Source: Chinchilla lanigera (taxonomy: Eukaryota; Chordata; Mammalia; Rodentia; Chinchillidae). Taken from it: a stretch of DNA of 64,000 nucleotides. Location of the stretch: positions 6,271,457 through 6,335,456 of the forward strand of contig NW_004955438.1 in assembly GCF_000276665.1 (NCBI RefSeq), in the 5' to 3' direction. Below, one piece after another: positions 11,745-23,185 of the stretch. Every line of letters begins with the position of its first letter. Position 1 is the stretch's first letter. The position numbers were made by a program, and so were the translations under genes. A model generated the notes under the pieces. That model was not told the DNA's origin. It worked only from the letters and a program-made list of their open reading frames with translations, and made no database searches.

Positions 11745-11985
11745 CCTTGTTGCTCTCCACTCGTGGTTCATTCTTGTGGCATCTGTCATTTTCCAACAGT
11801 TCTTTTTCTTATGCTTGGCAGCTTCCTCTCTTCACACTAGTGTGTAAATTCCATAAGAGGAGACCACATATTTTCGTCCCTGTTTTTCCTTTTAAATAAC
11901 AAATGCAGCTTTAAAATTGAAAAAAAAAAGTGTCTCCCATGGAGTGGGCACTCAATAAAAATCTGCAGGATGAATAAATGAGCTA
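11745..11985 (+). repeat. L2 LINE 3' end
   Basis: Pattern of the L2 3' region: AGTGTGTAAATTCCATAAGA, then GAGTGGGCACTCAATAAAAA and GATGAATAAATGAG at the end. An A run at 11920-11929 splits it. Confidence 0.65.
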
Positions 11986-13509
11986 CACTACGTCACTGCC
12001 ACTGCGCACCACACAATTATTTTTCTAGCTGATTCTTATCTAATTTACCATAGCAGCTATTGCAAAGCTTTCCTGTTTCCCAAACTTTTAGACAGATTCT
12101 GCTTCCCTTACTCTCAAAAAATTATTTGGTTGCATTATTGTATGGTAAAAATTAGCTTATTAGTATTTTCCTTCTTTCAACAATTTTGTCTGTTTCATCC
12201 CTCATCTTCCTCAATTCACTTTCTTAAGAATCGAACATTTTCCTTTTGCTAATATTTTTATTTTCTGCATGATATTATGCATCACTCCATCTGCTTATTC
12301 AGTTTTTTATAGTATTTCCTTTAATGTAACAGATGTGCTTAATTTGATTGTGTCTTTAAAAAACAAAATACAACATAACAATAACCAATTGTCTCTTAAC
12401 TCTGTTTTCTCCTCAAAATACTGTTTTATTATTGTCTATGCCCTGCATGTTTCCTAAGTATTTAATCATCTTAAAGTGTGTTCATTCCTTCTGTTTTTTT
12501 TACTTAGTCCTTGTTATCTTTCGGTTTGCATCATTCCTATTACCTCTGTTCTCTTGGCATTCTTCACCTAAGCTGTATCAGTTAGCTAAATTTTTCAAAT
12601 CCCAAAGCTTCTTGTAAAAACATTTTCTGGATATTGATTCCTTCTAAGTTCAGCTCCTCACCTTTCTCAACCAACCCTGAGACCAAAGGCTGAGCATCTA
12701 TAAGTTACATCTTCAGACTCCCCGGTCAGGCAAGTTTTGTTCGATTCTACCTAAGCGAGGCAGTATTGTGAGCTCTAGAGTACCAAGATAAAAAGTAGAC
12801 ATAGTTTTTCTGCGACAGCTGTGCAGTTCTGCTCCTATTTTGGAGTGGGGCCGCAGGGGAATCATCCGCCTTCCACTTGCACACAGCTTATGTGTTTATC
12901 ATTGATTTTCCAAGAGCTGGCTATCTTCTTGGAAATCATTTTGAAAGATGCCGGTTTGCTTTTCTAAAGCTCTTTACACATGATATAACTCACACAGCTC
13001 CTATTTTCCTGACTGAATTTTAAGCATCCAATCCTCATTTTGCATGTACACAGTCACCAACTTCTTAGCACTCTCTGAATATTAAACAGCATAGTTACTT
13101 TTCACTTCTCAAACTGTCCTTTCAGAGTTCCAAGACTTCATTTTAGCCCTCTTCCTAGGCTTCCTGACATTCCTCTTCACTAGCTCTTACTTCTCCACTT
13201 GCTCAGGAGAGGAGAACATTTCTTATAACTATGTACCCAATTCTCTTTTCCTCTTAAAACATGAGCATTTGTCTGTTTTATGCAACTTCATGGCAACATT
13301 TCTTACCTATATCCAAAATTTAAATCTCTAGGCCTCGCCTTCCTTTTGAATTTTGGGCCATCGCTAATACCATTAAGTATCTGTCTAAGCATATGTTAGA
13401 GCCTTTTCATTGGTAACACTATCACGAAATTTTACTAAGTCTTCCTGGGCTTGCTATGCTTGTCACATGACAGCGTCCTCCATTATAGGCATCTAAGTGA
13501 GATAGAAAT
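11986..13509. other. Unassigned sequence
   Basis: Pyrimidine-rich in the first half. Near 12720-12880 there is a GC-richer patch (GGAGTGGGGCCGCAGGGGAA). No repeat or gene recognised. Confidence 0.45.
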
Positions 13510-14100
13510 TAATAGGCATTCAGAGAGGGCTTGGGCACTCCAGGGAGTCAGTACAGAGTATGAGACACAGCAAAATTGTGGCTGGTGGTAAATTTAAAGA
13601 GAGCCAGGCTTCAAAATGGTGATGCATTGCCAGGCTTGCCATTCTCCTTAGAGATAAGCAGCAGTTTAAGATTATACTGTACTTAGCACCTCCTGGCCTA
13701 GGGAGCCCAGGCAACTTATCAGGTATATAGATAGGTGGCCAGAACACCTTGAACCATACTTCCATCCCTCTCTGAGAATGTCTTTCTCCTTTACTACCTT
13801 AGAAGTTACAGATGGGCTAAAGTTAATGATGCTTGCCATATAACCTTGCTTCCCAGTTGGAACAATACCAGCTGAGCCACTGCGTTTGTAATCCTATAGG
13901 TTAATTTTAGTTTGACTCATAGCTTCCCGAGTTGTGATTTTGCTGTACAAAAAAAAAAAACAAAACCTTGACAAAGAGTCTTAGTAGCAATCCACTTTCA
14001 GGATCCTTCCTGTCTCTCAGGAGATTTTCTCAGTAAACCTTTGCTACACTTAATCTCCTTTGTCCATGCATCCATTCTTCTGTGTAGGGAGACACACACT
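13510..14100 (+). mobile_element. Possible ERV LTR
   Basis: The segment ends like an LTR: CCTTCCTGTCTCTCAGGAGA, a CAGTAAACCTTTGCTACA motif and a pyrimidine-rich close. It is GC-richer than its surroundings. No terminal TG/CA pair or target duplication could be fixed. Confidence 0.4.
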
Positions 14101-14719
14101 GGCACATCAAACATCTAACAGTTTGGGAATTAATTTCCTGTGGCAGTAGTGTATTTCTAAGGTTGAGATAAGGAACCTAACCTCCTCCTTCCTGCAGATT
14201 AAGGTGAGGTTTGAGCACTTCCATTGCAGAGAATGACTCTTTAGCATGTATCTGTAAGAGGCATAAAATTATTTATTAGGCAAGAGTTTAAAAGTACACA
14301 CTCAAAAAAATATTGTGTGGGTGAAAGAGAAGAGGCACATCATAATTTGGGGTGGTGTATATTTGTGGGAGATTTAGGGGTGGTATTCTATAAAACTAGT
14401 GATTCTATGGAAAGAGGGAATTCACTTTACAGATGAAAAGTGTTAGTCTGCAGGCAAAGATTACTTCTGGACACTTTGAGATGTCTCTTTACCTACACCA
14501 GCATTGTGGATTTAGCCCAAAACTGATCTTGGATTACTACTTCTACTGTGGCTATTGTTTGACAATTAGAGGGATGTGTCCCTGGGCAGGACCAGGAGCC
14601 TTAAAGATTGATGGATGTGAATGGGGGTCCTTAGCCCACAGTTAATAGGAAGGCATGCTCTTCTCTGTGCTATCTACTATTCTAATTGCCAATGAATGAC
14701 TTCTGTATAACATTTCCAT
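14101..14719. other. Unassigned sequence
   Basis: Holds an open frame of 70 codons (14433-14645, plus) with no family signature. No repeat recognised. Confidence 0.45.
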
Positions 14720-14808
14720 GGGGTGGGGATTTAGCTCAGTGGCAAAGTGCCTGCCTGGCAAGCATAAGGTTGTGAGTTTGATTCCTGGTATTGGAAGGAA
14801 AAAAAAAT
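14720..14808 (+). repeat. ID SINE, full length
   Basis: Begins GGGGTGGGGATTTAGCTCAG, continues TGCCTGCCTGGCAAGCATAA and ends with an A-rich tail. The A and B boxes of the RNA polymerase III promoter are readable. Minus-strand frames across it are artefacts. Confidence 0.93.
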
Positions 14809-15450
14809 TCTCTCCTTTGTATCCTGTCATTCGATAAGTTACTTACCCTTCTACCAATATTTATTATTCCGGCTGTACTGGCCACTCTGGTTCATATACT
14901 CAGGTTCATTTGCTTGCCACTCAACAAATGAAAGGAGGCCGTATATACTGATTTAAAATAAAAAGGAAAGAAAATGGAGATTTATTCAAAGTTAACTCCA
15001 TGCAGACAGAGGGACCCATTTGCCTCAAATCATCATCTTACTGTGTAAGGTGGGGAACGGTCCTTTCAGTAAGGAACGGGGTTGGAGCACAGAGACAATG
15101 CAGATCACAATGCTGCCCTCACATTTGTAGCTCACTGACCCCTTTTCTGTGCAAAGGACACTGTGCTTCTGTCTCCTGGGCCTGGAATCTGCATATTCTG
15201 CCATTATATCTGGGCTGAGGAGTGGAGGGACTGGTGATTTTGTGCTCAGCAGGGTGAATTTTGGAGAAACTGCTGCCTCTATAGAAAAAAAATCTAACTT
15301 TTAAAGTTCTATTTCATAGTGCCAGTTACACTGCCAATATAACTGTGTACACTCAACTCTGAAATATGCCTCATTTTCTTCTGCTTTCAATGACACACCT
15401 TTATTTCTAAATCAAGTTTAAAAGTCAGTGTTTACTTAAAAATGTCTTTA
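14809..15450. other. Unassigned sequence
   Basis: A GC-richer patch at 15000-15220 holds a 72-codon frame. I recognise no repeat or gene here. Confidence 0.45.
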
Positions 15451-15550
15451 GGATACTGCCAGCTCCACCCTTACTCCAGTATGAAATAGTCTCTCCTTTT
15501 GGGTACTGCCCCTCCACCTTACTCCAGTATGAAATAGTCTCTCCTTTTGG
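15451..15550. repeat. Tandem duplication, two units of about 50 bp
   Basis: Both units share ACTCCAGTATGAAATAGTCT and the TCTCCTTTTGGG that follows it. They differ by a few bases near the start (GATACTGCCAGCTCC against GTACTGCCCCTCC). The close match suggests a recent local duplication. Confidence 0.9.
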
Positions 15551-16318
15551 GTTGAGTCCAAACTTAACATATCCTATTTGTGAAGAGACTATCTCAGTTA
15601 TTTCTTTAGACCTATGCATGTATACATTTACTTATATATTTATTTTTTTGCCTATTTTTCTTGACAAAGTGTGAGATGGAAAGCTCACAGCAAATTCATC
15701 TTAGGTGTTTCCTTCAGTCCTTGAAAGACTATCAGAGGCACTGCTGTCACTCCACAAATGTGTCTGGGATTTAATCAGATAACACAAAGACTCTAATCAA
15801 CATGTAATCTAAAGGATAATGGCAGAGACACCAGGAGTCCCTTTCCTCTGAATGGTCTGTCAGCAGCCAGCTCTTGAAGTACACTTCCCAGGTCACACCT
15901 GGGTAAAGGGGAAGCAGGTAAAGGTAATCAAAGATTTTACTAAGGGGGAGAGTTGGCAGATAGTGAGCAAATCTGAACCTGGTGGACGGTGCTCTCTTTG
16001 TATTAGAGTATCAAATCTACTACCAAAGAGGTGGAAGCAAGAGTAGAATTATTAGCACATCACAGAGCTGTAATATGTTTTCGTAACTGGCTGCTCAGGT
16101 TTGTTTTCACCTCCACTTACATTACGTTCTTTTGAAACAGGTATTTGCACATGATAAAGGTAATCAGCAACGTTCAAAATGACTGTTTCATCTTTTGGAG
16201 ATCACTTTGCACAGACTTAATGTGGGGATTTTGAAATTTAAATTAAACTGCTAATATGGTTCTCTTTCCAGGTAATGATAAAAAGTACAAACAGTGTGTG
16301 CAGACAGATTCATTAGTC
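15551..16318. other. Unassigned sequence
   Basis: No repeat or exon recognised. The 64-codon frame at 15852-16046 shows no known motif. Confidence 0.45.
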
Positions 16319-16420
16319 TTTTTTTTTTTTTTTTTTTTTTTTTGCATTACTGGGGATCAAACTCACGACCTTGAGCTTGCCAGGCAGGGGCTTATGCCAC
16401 TGAGCTTTATCCCCAGCCCC
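16319..16420 (-). repeat. ID SINE (antisense)
   Basis: A T run (16319-16343) is followed by ACTGGGGATCAAACTCACGA and ends GAGCTTTATCCCCAGCCCC. This is a well-kept ID element on the minus strand. Confidence 0.93.
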
Positions 16421-17429
16421 ACATTTGTCATCATTCAGTTTTTACAATTCTCTTGGAAGGCTTGGCAGCAAGTTATTTTCATTATATGCGACCAATAATA
16501 TTTAGCTTCCATTTGAAGACTATGCATTTTGAATTAAAAGAATGTAAATTTAAAGCCCATCTTAGGCAGCAAATAGTATGCACCTTTGGGAAAATGAATG
16601 CTAGTAACAGTAATTTTCCATCAGAATGCTGTAAGGATAAAATGACCCAGGGTTTTGCACCCACTTACATGGATATGTCCAATAGGTAGAAGCAGCTGGG
16701 GATTATGAAAGATAAAGAACTTCAGGGTGAAAACTACTTAGTCATGGCTCTAATCATAAAAACTTAGGTGCAAAACAAGCCATTCCTAATCTCATTTCTA
16801 TCTTTTGAGAAAATAATGATGGTGTTTACTTCTATGCTTTGCATAAAAATGAAATACTGTGACAAATTTGAAAACGTAGTGTTAGGCATGTAAATATGTT
16901 TGCCACATTTGGTCCACAAATAAAAGCTTCATTCATCTTTCCTTTGATTTTCATCTGCAAATGGCAGACAAGTAATACCTAGCTCTCTCTGCATGGGTTT
17001 TTTTCTAAGGTCAAGTTATATTAAAAATAGCCTTTAAATGTTTTTAAAAGCACTTAGTTTGTGTAAGTTTATCCACTTACCTCTCAATAAGCACAACAGG
17101 AAATCATGTTGACTGTCTCCTCAAATCGCAAAAAACATTTGATCACTTTTACTGTTCTGATTAATACTAATTAAACCTCCAGCTTGGGCTCTTCTGCAAT
17201 GAGGCCTTAAATGTTACTATGCATGTAGATTTCCTCATGTACAACATATAAAAGATTCCACATTTCACGCAAATGCAAAACTGTGGTTGACCAGCAGTCC
17301 CTCTACAACCCATTCTTTCATTACTGATCTCATTCACTGAAATTCTTCCTTCTGCTCTTTCCATTTCTCTTGCATCCACCTCCTTGATGTTCTTTGAGTG
17401 TTTGAAGAGAATCATATCTTAGAAATTGG
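16421..17429. other. Mostly unassigned sequence
   Basis: Apart from a possible MIR near 16785-16905, nothing is recognised. Overlapping short frames on both strands at 16450-16690 look like chance. Confidence 0.45.
16785..16905 (+). repeat. Possible MIR fragment
   Basis: CTAATCTCATTTCTATCTTT, then GAAAATAATGATGGTGTTTA and GTAGTGTTAGGCATG follow the order of the 3' half of a MIR. The match is loose. Confidence 0.4.
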
Positions 17430-17775
17430 ATCACTGTTCTGTCTACCAGCTAGAAATCTCTGTTTTGAAATATTAGCATGGCTGAACCATACCTTCTTCA
17501 AAGCTTTTCTTAAATGTTACTCTTCACCAAGACTATCTCAACCATGCTATTTAAATTTGAAGTCCTCTTTGTTTTTGATCCCCTTAATTTTGCTCCATTT
17601 ATTTTCTTCATTATACATAGCAACCTGCATCATGCAGCAATGCTTATATTTTGTTTGTCTCACCTTACTGGTGTATAGGTTCCATTAGGAATCTAAATCA
17701 TATTCACTGATGGATTTCTAGCTTCTGGAACTTGCAATTAATAAATTATTTTTTCAGTTGAAATGAACTGATGGA
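17430..17775 (+). repeat. L2 LINE 3' end
   Basis: Reads through the tail of L2: CTTCAAAGCTTTTCTTAAAT, ACCATGCTATTTAAATTTGA, TCTCACCTTACTGGTGTATA and a closing GCAATTAATAAATTATTTTT. The 96-codon frame at 17398-17688 falls inside and is decayed LINE sequence. Confidence 0.75.
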
Positions 17776-18639
17776 GACAGATGTATTATTTAAAAAACCA
17801 ATTTTCAGGTTATTGTTAAAGAGGTTAGTAACTGGCGTGGCATTATGCATATATGGATCAATGATGAGATCATTATCACTTCCATTTATCACATCAATTT
17901 TTGCTCTGCACAGATGCAGTCTCTCTCCTGTAATTGGAGCTGCTGCCCACAATTACATTTTCATCTCTACAGAGAAGTAGAAATAGGAAGCTGACTTTTC
18001 AGAGTTCTGATAAAAAATACATTGATTCATGGTTGAATGCACTTAATTTTCTTATATATTAAAAGCTAATGCTTGCATCCCACATGAAGGAAAGCCCATA
18101 TGCCAGATAGTTATATATCCCTGGAGAATGTTATCCAAAATTGCCAGCTAGTTTGCATTAACGGGACTAAGTTATTAAGTTGTACCAATAGAAATATGTT
18201 GAATATTTGAAAAAAAAAAGAGAATAGGCATGTTAAATCCTTAATATGAAAATAATTTGCTACCTGGAAGTTCTTACTAATAATTAAAAATAAAAACAGA
18301 GCTTCAGTTATACTTTGTAGTTTTTATGAATGATGATTGCTCTGTTTATAAATTATTCTTGATTTGAGATGCCTGTGGTTTTTGCCATATCTGCCTAAAT
18401 GAATCTATGCTGAGATGCTTAGATTAGGGGCAAAAAATAAGCTTAAGTACTTGATTTTGAATAGAAGAATAGGAGATTGCTATGAAACTTGCTGATAGAG
18501 ATTACATTATGAAATGTCAGAAGAAACAGATAATGAGACATTAAACTACTCACAGTGAAAAGAACAAAACAGAAGAGAAAATGTTAATACAGGAAACTAA
18601 TATAAGTGAGACAGAGCTTGGATCCGATGATAAGGTATT
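17776..18639. other. Unassigned AT-rich sequence
   Basis: No repeat family or exon recognised. Overlapping frames on both strands at 17746-17980 are chance. Confidence 0.45.
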
Positions 18640-19092
18640 CTGCCATCTTGTTTTCTTTTCCACTATTTAGGCAATTTTCCACTAGTATAGCAAAATGCCT
18701 GAGGTAATCAATTGATAAAGGCAATGTTTTACTTTGGCTGATGGCTTTGAAAAGTTCGGTCCGTGGTGAGGTGGTCATGTTGTTTCTGGACCTAACAGTG
18801 AGGCTGCACATCATGGTTGGGAAACAGGGAAGAGAAAGCTCATGACAGCTAGAAGAGCAGAGAGAAAGAAAAGGGGTAGAGTCCCAGTGTCCACTGCAAG
18901 GTCATAGGCTGATCTCGTCTCTTGAAGGGTCCCATCTCTTCCCAACCATCTTCCCAGTAATCTAGATCCTCCTGCTGGTCCCAGCTCACAAAAGTTCCCA
19001 TCACTTCCCAACAGTTCCTTGCTGAGGACCAAGCCCTTAACACAAAGACCAAGCTTGACGGGAACATTTCAGACCAAAACTGTAGCATCACA
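18640..19092 (-). mobile_element. MaLR/MLT1-like LTR (antisense)
   Basis: Reading the plus strand it shows ATAGCAAAATGCCTGAGGTA, a region with GGTGAGGTGGTCATG, then CAGCTCACAAAAGTTCCCAT and GGACCAAGCCCTTAACACAA, closing with GGGAACATTTCAGACCAAAA. This is the usual order of an antisense MaLR LTR. The overlapping minus-strand frames lie inside it. Confidence 0.7.
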
Positions 19093-19449
19093 CTTCACAG
19101 TACAGCTTGAATTCAGATTTCCATGTTTCCTGTCTGTCCCCTGACCTCATCTTTACTCTAGTTCAAGTCCATGTGGATCTTTATGTGATCCTGAACATAC
19201 ATTTGCATGTGCATTGTGTAGGGCTAGGCATAATGATAAAGATTCATGGCATTGTAATGGTACCTTTAACCAAGTCTGTTTTGATTGCTTCTTCTGGTTT
19301 TGTATTTCTCATCTTCATTCTGTTTTCTAAAGATCAATCTCAGTTTTCTTCACAAGAGTAGTGAGAGGCATTTCACTTATTCTTCTCAAAGGCAGATCAT
19401 GCCAGTGAATGATTGTCAAAGAGTTTGGAAAAATAAAAGTTCAACCTCG
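19093..19449. other. Unassigned sequence
   Basis: No recognised repeat. An 84-codon frame (19107-19361, plus) has a hydrophobic end but no family match. Confidence 0.4.
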
Positions 19450-19630
19450 TTTGTTTGTTTGTTTGTTTGCTTGTTTATTCATTTCTTTGCTTGTTAAAAT
19501 GGGTCACTATGTAGTTCAGGCTGGCCTTGAACTCACTATATAGCCCTGGCTGGTCTCAACCTTGCAGTGATCATCCTGCTTCATCCTCCCCAGTGCTGGG
19601 TTAACAGCTTATGTTACTATGCCTGCCCAT
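19450..19630 (-). repeat. B1 SINE (antisense) with (TTTG)n tail
   Basis: A TTTG repeat tail is followed by GGGTCACTATGTAGTTCAGG, CTGGCCTTGAACTCACTATA and GCCCTGGCTGGTCTCAACC. The repeated part shows the internal 29-bp duplication of later B1 copies. Confidence 0.92.
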
Positions 19631-21132
19631 TTCAACTTCTTGTATCATTTTAGGCAAAAATTGTTTCATAGGAAAGATTTAGTCAATATGGTAAGAAAAG
19701 TAAACTTTCCTTTTGTTTCTAATTTATATCATTTGAAATTAAATTCCTAAACCACTATTATGGAAGTAATGATATGGTCTAGAGAAAGCTGTTATCCTTA
19801 GAGCAAGCAGAGATCATTTAGTTGGTTTATTAAATAATAACTTAGAAGGAGGAGGTGACAAATACCCTCTGTGCAGACTGGTGTCAGTGTTGACATGCTT
19901 TTGGGACAAAAGCTCAGAGAGTGCTTGAAATCAATAGCACGGTAATGTTTTTAGTAAGAGGTACATGGATTTCTAAACAAGGATGAGCAGGGGGCAGAAC
20001 TTTGCGATGCAAGATTTGTCTTACCATGGGCCAAAGGCCTCTGATAATGTCCACAGACATATTGTCTCAATTATTAGAAATGAAGTTTTGCCATGTTTTG
20101 TTCATTTGTCTTCAAGGGTTGTTAAAGTGAGAGAAAGAACCAGAAGCAAAGACTGTGGCAGAGAACAAATACAAACATGCCCTTAGTCAAAAAACATTCT
20201 GCTTCGGCATTTTGATTAAAGATGTAATAAGCAGATGATGGAATCTATATATTGGAAATTTCTTAAATCTATGACCAACAGTTCAAGTGACTCTAGGGCA
20301 CATATTTATGAAGTAATATAACAAAGTATTGCTAGAAGACGTCTTTCCTGACTAGCAGGAGCAGCATTCTTATTGCCATGGCAATGTAGAGAGGGTAGAG
20401 TAGAGACAAGAAAGCTAGATTGTGTATCATATGTTTTGATTGCCAAAATGAGAAAGCTGAGATGAGTTACCCAGTCTTCCTGACAGAAGAAAATTTCTAA
20501 GAATGAGATAGTGAAGACTTGCGGAAGGGGATGATGTAAATCAACGGCAGCTAGGTATTTTCCAACTGTACTAAATAAGATATTTAAGCCTTGTGGATTT
20601 AAACATTAAGGTGGTGTTCAAATAAAATTCAGTCATGACAAATCTACATTTCAAAACATAATTAGAGAATGTCAACATATAATGCAAAATGCAAAGCACA
20701 GTGCTTACTCTGAATGTATTTCTCTGTAGATTGGCAAAATCTCAACAGAACTGAGAGCAACATTTCAAAACAAATAGAAGAGAACTTCAATTAGATGTGC
20801 AATAAAATATCTACAAAATATAATGAAAAATTGCTTCCCCTCAGTTTCCCATATATCATTACAAATTCTTACCTCACCCAGAGGATCTATTTTAATGAGG
20901 AGCAAGAGCTCAGTTCTGTAGTTTATTTACACATTCTGATAGAAAGCCAATTTAAAAGAAAAAAAAAAACTTTTAGTATGCTTTTACACCTTTTTTCTGC
21001 ACATGTGAAATAACTTTTTTAAGGCAACTGCTACCTTGTGAAGTAACAATTTGACGAAAAGTCATGGGAAGAAAATCATGGAAAATTGATGGTTAGATGT
21101 CATATCTCAATTATTCACTTCCATATCCTTAA

Positions 21133-21133
<1 letters not shown>
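19631..21133. other. Unassigned AT-rich sequence
   Basis: A long stretch with no repeat family recognised and no coding signal beyond frames under 75 codons. Confidence 0.45.

Positions 21134-21180
<47 letters not shown>
21134..21180. repeat. (CA)n microsatellite
   Basis: About 23 uninterrupted CA units. Confidence 0.99.
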
Positions 21181-21181
<1 letters not shown>

Positions 21182-21739
21182 TTTTCTTCACTTAGCACTT
21201 ATATTTATAAAGCAATTACTTTATTAGCTCTAAGAGTTTATCCTAATAAGAGCAACATTAAGGTAATGTCCTTACAGTTCACATTGTAAAATTACTTCTC
21301 TTTTACAATTACTTCACCTACCACCTCTTTACACAAACACGTTGGTCTGTTTAGGTCTAATATAGTTATAGAGCTACTGCTATATCCTTGGTACTGAGCA
21401 GGGTGCATATGGGTCCACTGACAGAAATTCAATTTACATTTTTAAAGTAAGGAAATCTCTGAATCTGAAGACATAGTGTCTCTAGCTAATACATAATTGA
21501 ACAACCAAAAATATTGAACTCAAAAGCTTTTAAATTACAAAACTTATAGTCTTAACACTGGGTTATAATTTCTTTCAATAAAACTTGTGGTAATAAGTAG
21601 GACTGTATCAAATTTAGAATTAATGAGAAATCATTTGTATATGTACTCAAGAATTATATTGAAATTCTAAATTAAAAAATGCAACTTATAATTCAAGATA
21701 GTAGATTGAGGTCCTTCTAACCCCAGATGTCACTGAAAT
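21181..21739. other. Unassigned AT-rich sequence
   Basis: No repeat or exon recognised. Confidence 0.5.
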
Positions 21740-22046
21740 CTCTATTTCTGTCTATTTCTATCTCTATCATCTCTATTTCTATCTCTATCATCTCTACCTC
21801 TATCAATCTCTATCTCTGTCTCTATCTCTATCTCTATCTCTATCTCTATCTCTATCTCTATCTCTATCTCTATCCCTATCCCTATCCCTATCCCTATCCC
21901 TATCCCTATCCCTATCCCTATGCCTATCCCTATCCCTATCCCTATCCCTAGCTCTAGCTCTAGCTCTAGCTCTCACTCTAGCTCTAGCGCTAGCTGTAGC
22001 CCTAGCTCTGGCTCTATGTCTCTCCATCCTCTCTATATCTCTACAT
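21740..22046. repeat. Hexanucleotide array in three phases
   Basis: About 300 bp of 6-mer repeats. The unit changes along the array: TCTATC in the first part, TATCCC from about 21870 to 21948, then TAGCTC with variants to about 22005, fading into degenerate TCTATAT. All six frames are open, so the long dipeptide frames (Tyr-Leu, Tyr-Pro, Arg-Asp, Arg-Ala) are not genes. Confidence 0.98.
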
Positions 22047-22814
22047 TCTTATATCTCTATATTTATATGTATAAGAAAACAGGACAGGTAGAAAAGAGGT
22101 AGTCACATCAGAAAAGAGAATACAGCAGGTTTATGGAAGACATCACTTTGATGAAGAATATTTAGTAAAGCCTGGTTTGTTTGTGGCTATGTGTTCTTCC
22201 AAACCTGGAGTAATTAATGTAACATAGAATATATCCAGTACATTTTGTGGACTGGTCAAGATGAAAATATAATCTGCAGCTTACAAAATTTGTAGAAAGT
22301 GGTTTAAGCAAATATTGAATTTCTTTCGCTGGTAGTATCCCTTCTGAGCTGAGGATAAGAGCTTCAGAACAGAGCAGGATAAAGGGAGAGAGGCAGTTGA
22401 AAATAGAATGTAACCTAAGTCAGTATGTGCAATATGTTGGGCAAACCACTCTGTCTTTGTCCTCGTACACATTTTGCCAAGAGACTAAGAAACATCTTAT
22501 TATTACAAGACAGATGGAAAGGTTTCTCCATCTCTCAAAAACTGAACAAACTCATTAAGGGAGTCCATCTCTGCAGAGATGAGAATTGGCACTTAGAGCA
22601 AGAGGTCTGAAGTTCCTACTTATGTACTAATAAAAAGGGGAAAAATCAAATATTTAAAGAATACATTTAAAAGACAAACACAGGCTAAAGAAAACAAAAA
22701 AAAATTCAGAGACAGATTATTAGTCCAGGACATGCACCAAGAATTTTCAAAAATGACAAAGAAATGGAGGAGAGAAAATAGTCAAAGTAGAGGACATTTT
22801 CATGGAAAATGAGA
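22047..22814. other. Unassigned sequence
   Basis: No repeat or gene recognised. Short frames near 22.3-22.6 kb overlap on opposite strands. Confidence 0.45.
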
Positions 22815-23185
22815 CACAAGTTTTATGGTTTAGTTCTTAAAGGTACCCCACATTTTACATACTACAGCCTTGATTGCACATTTGTGGTACTCCTGGGAGT
22901 TGGAGAAAACTTTGAGAAAAGGGGCTGATGGGAATGTTAAGTCACTGAGTGTGTTCACTGAAGGAGAGATTGGGACCCTGGCCCTTCGTGTGTTTCTTTG
23001 CTTCTTTCTGCATTGAGGTGAGCAGTTTCCTCTGACTTGTGCTCCCAACAAACAACTCTGAAGGCCAGAGAGCAAAGGAGCCTTGGGCTTAAACCTCTGA
23101 AACCATAAGCCAATAAATCTTTTCTCTTTATAGGGTGATCTTCTCATGTTTTTGTCAAGGTGACAGAGAGCTGACTAACACACAA
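22815..23185 (+). mobile_element. MaLR-type LTR with 5-bp target duplication
   Basis: LTR of about 361 bp from GTTTTATGGTTTAG to GAGAGCTGACTAACA (22820-23180), flanked by CACAA at 22815-22819 and 23181-23185. The poly(A) signal lies in AAGCCAATAAATCTTTTC, and the closing GCTGACTAACA is typical of MaLR LTRs. The minus-strand 105-codon frame inside it is chance. Confidence 0.78.

Noticed and set aside
11986..13509. CpG-rich promoter near 12.8 kb
   Set aside because: A GC-richer patch exists but CpGs are few and no TATA, Inr or exon evidence accompanies it.
14720..14808. Functional tRNA gene
   Set aside because: The pol III boxes and tRNA-like start belong to an ID SINE. It has an A-rich tail and many sister copies in the window.
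21870..21950. Interstitial telomeric repeat
   Set aside because: The unit is CCCTAT rather than the vertebrate CCCTAA, and it grades into TCTATC on one side and TAGCTC on the other. It is a local microsatellite.
21727..22027. Long Tyr-Leu/Tyr-Pro and Arg-Asp/Arg-Ala dipeptide proteins
   Set aside because: They are translations of the hexanucleotide array, open in every frame because the unit is six bases and lacks stops.
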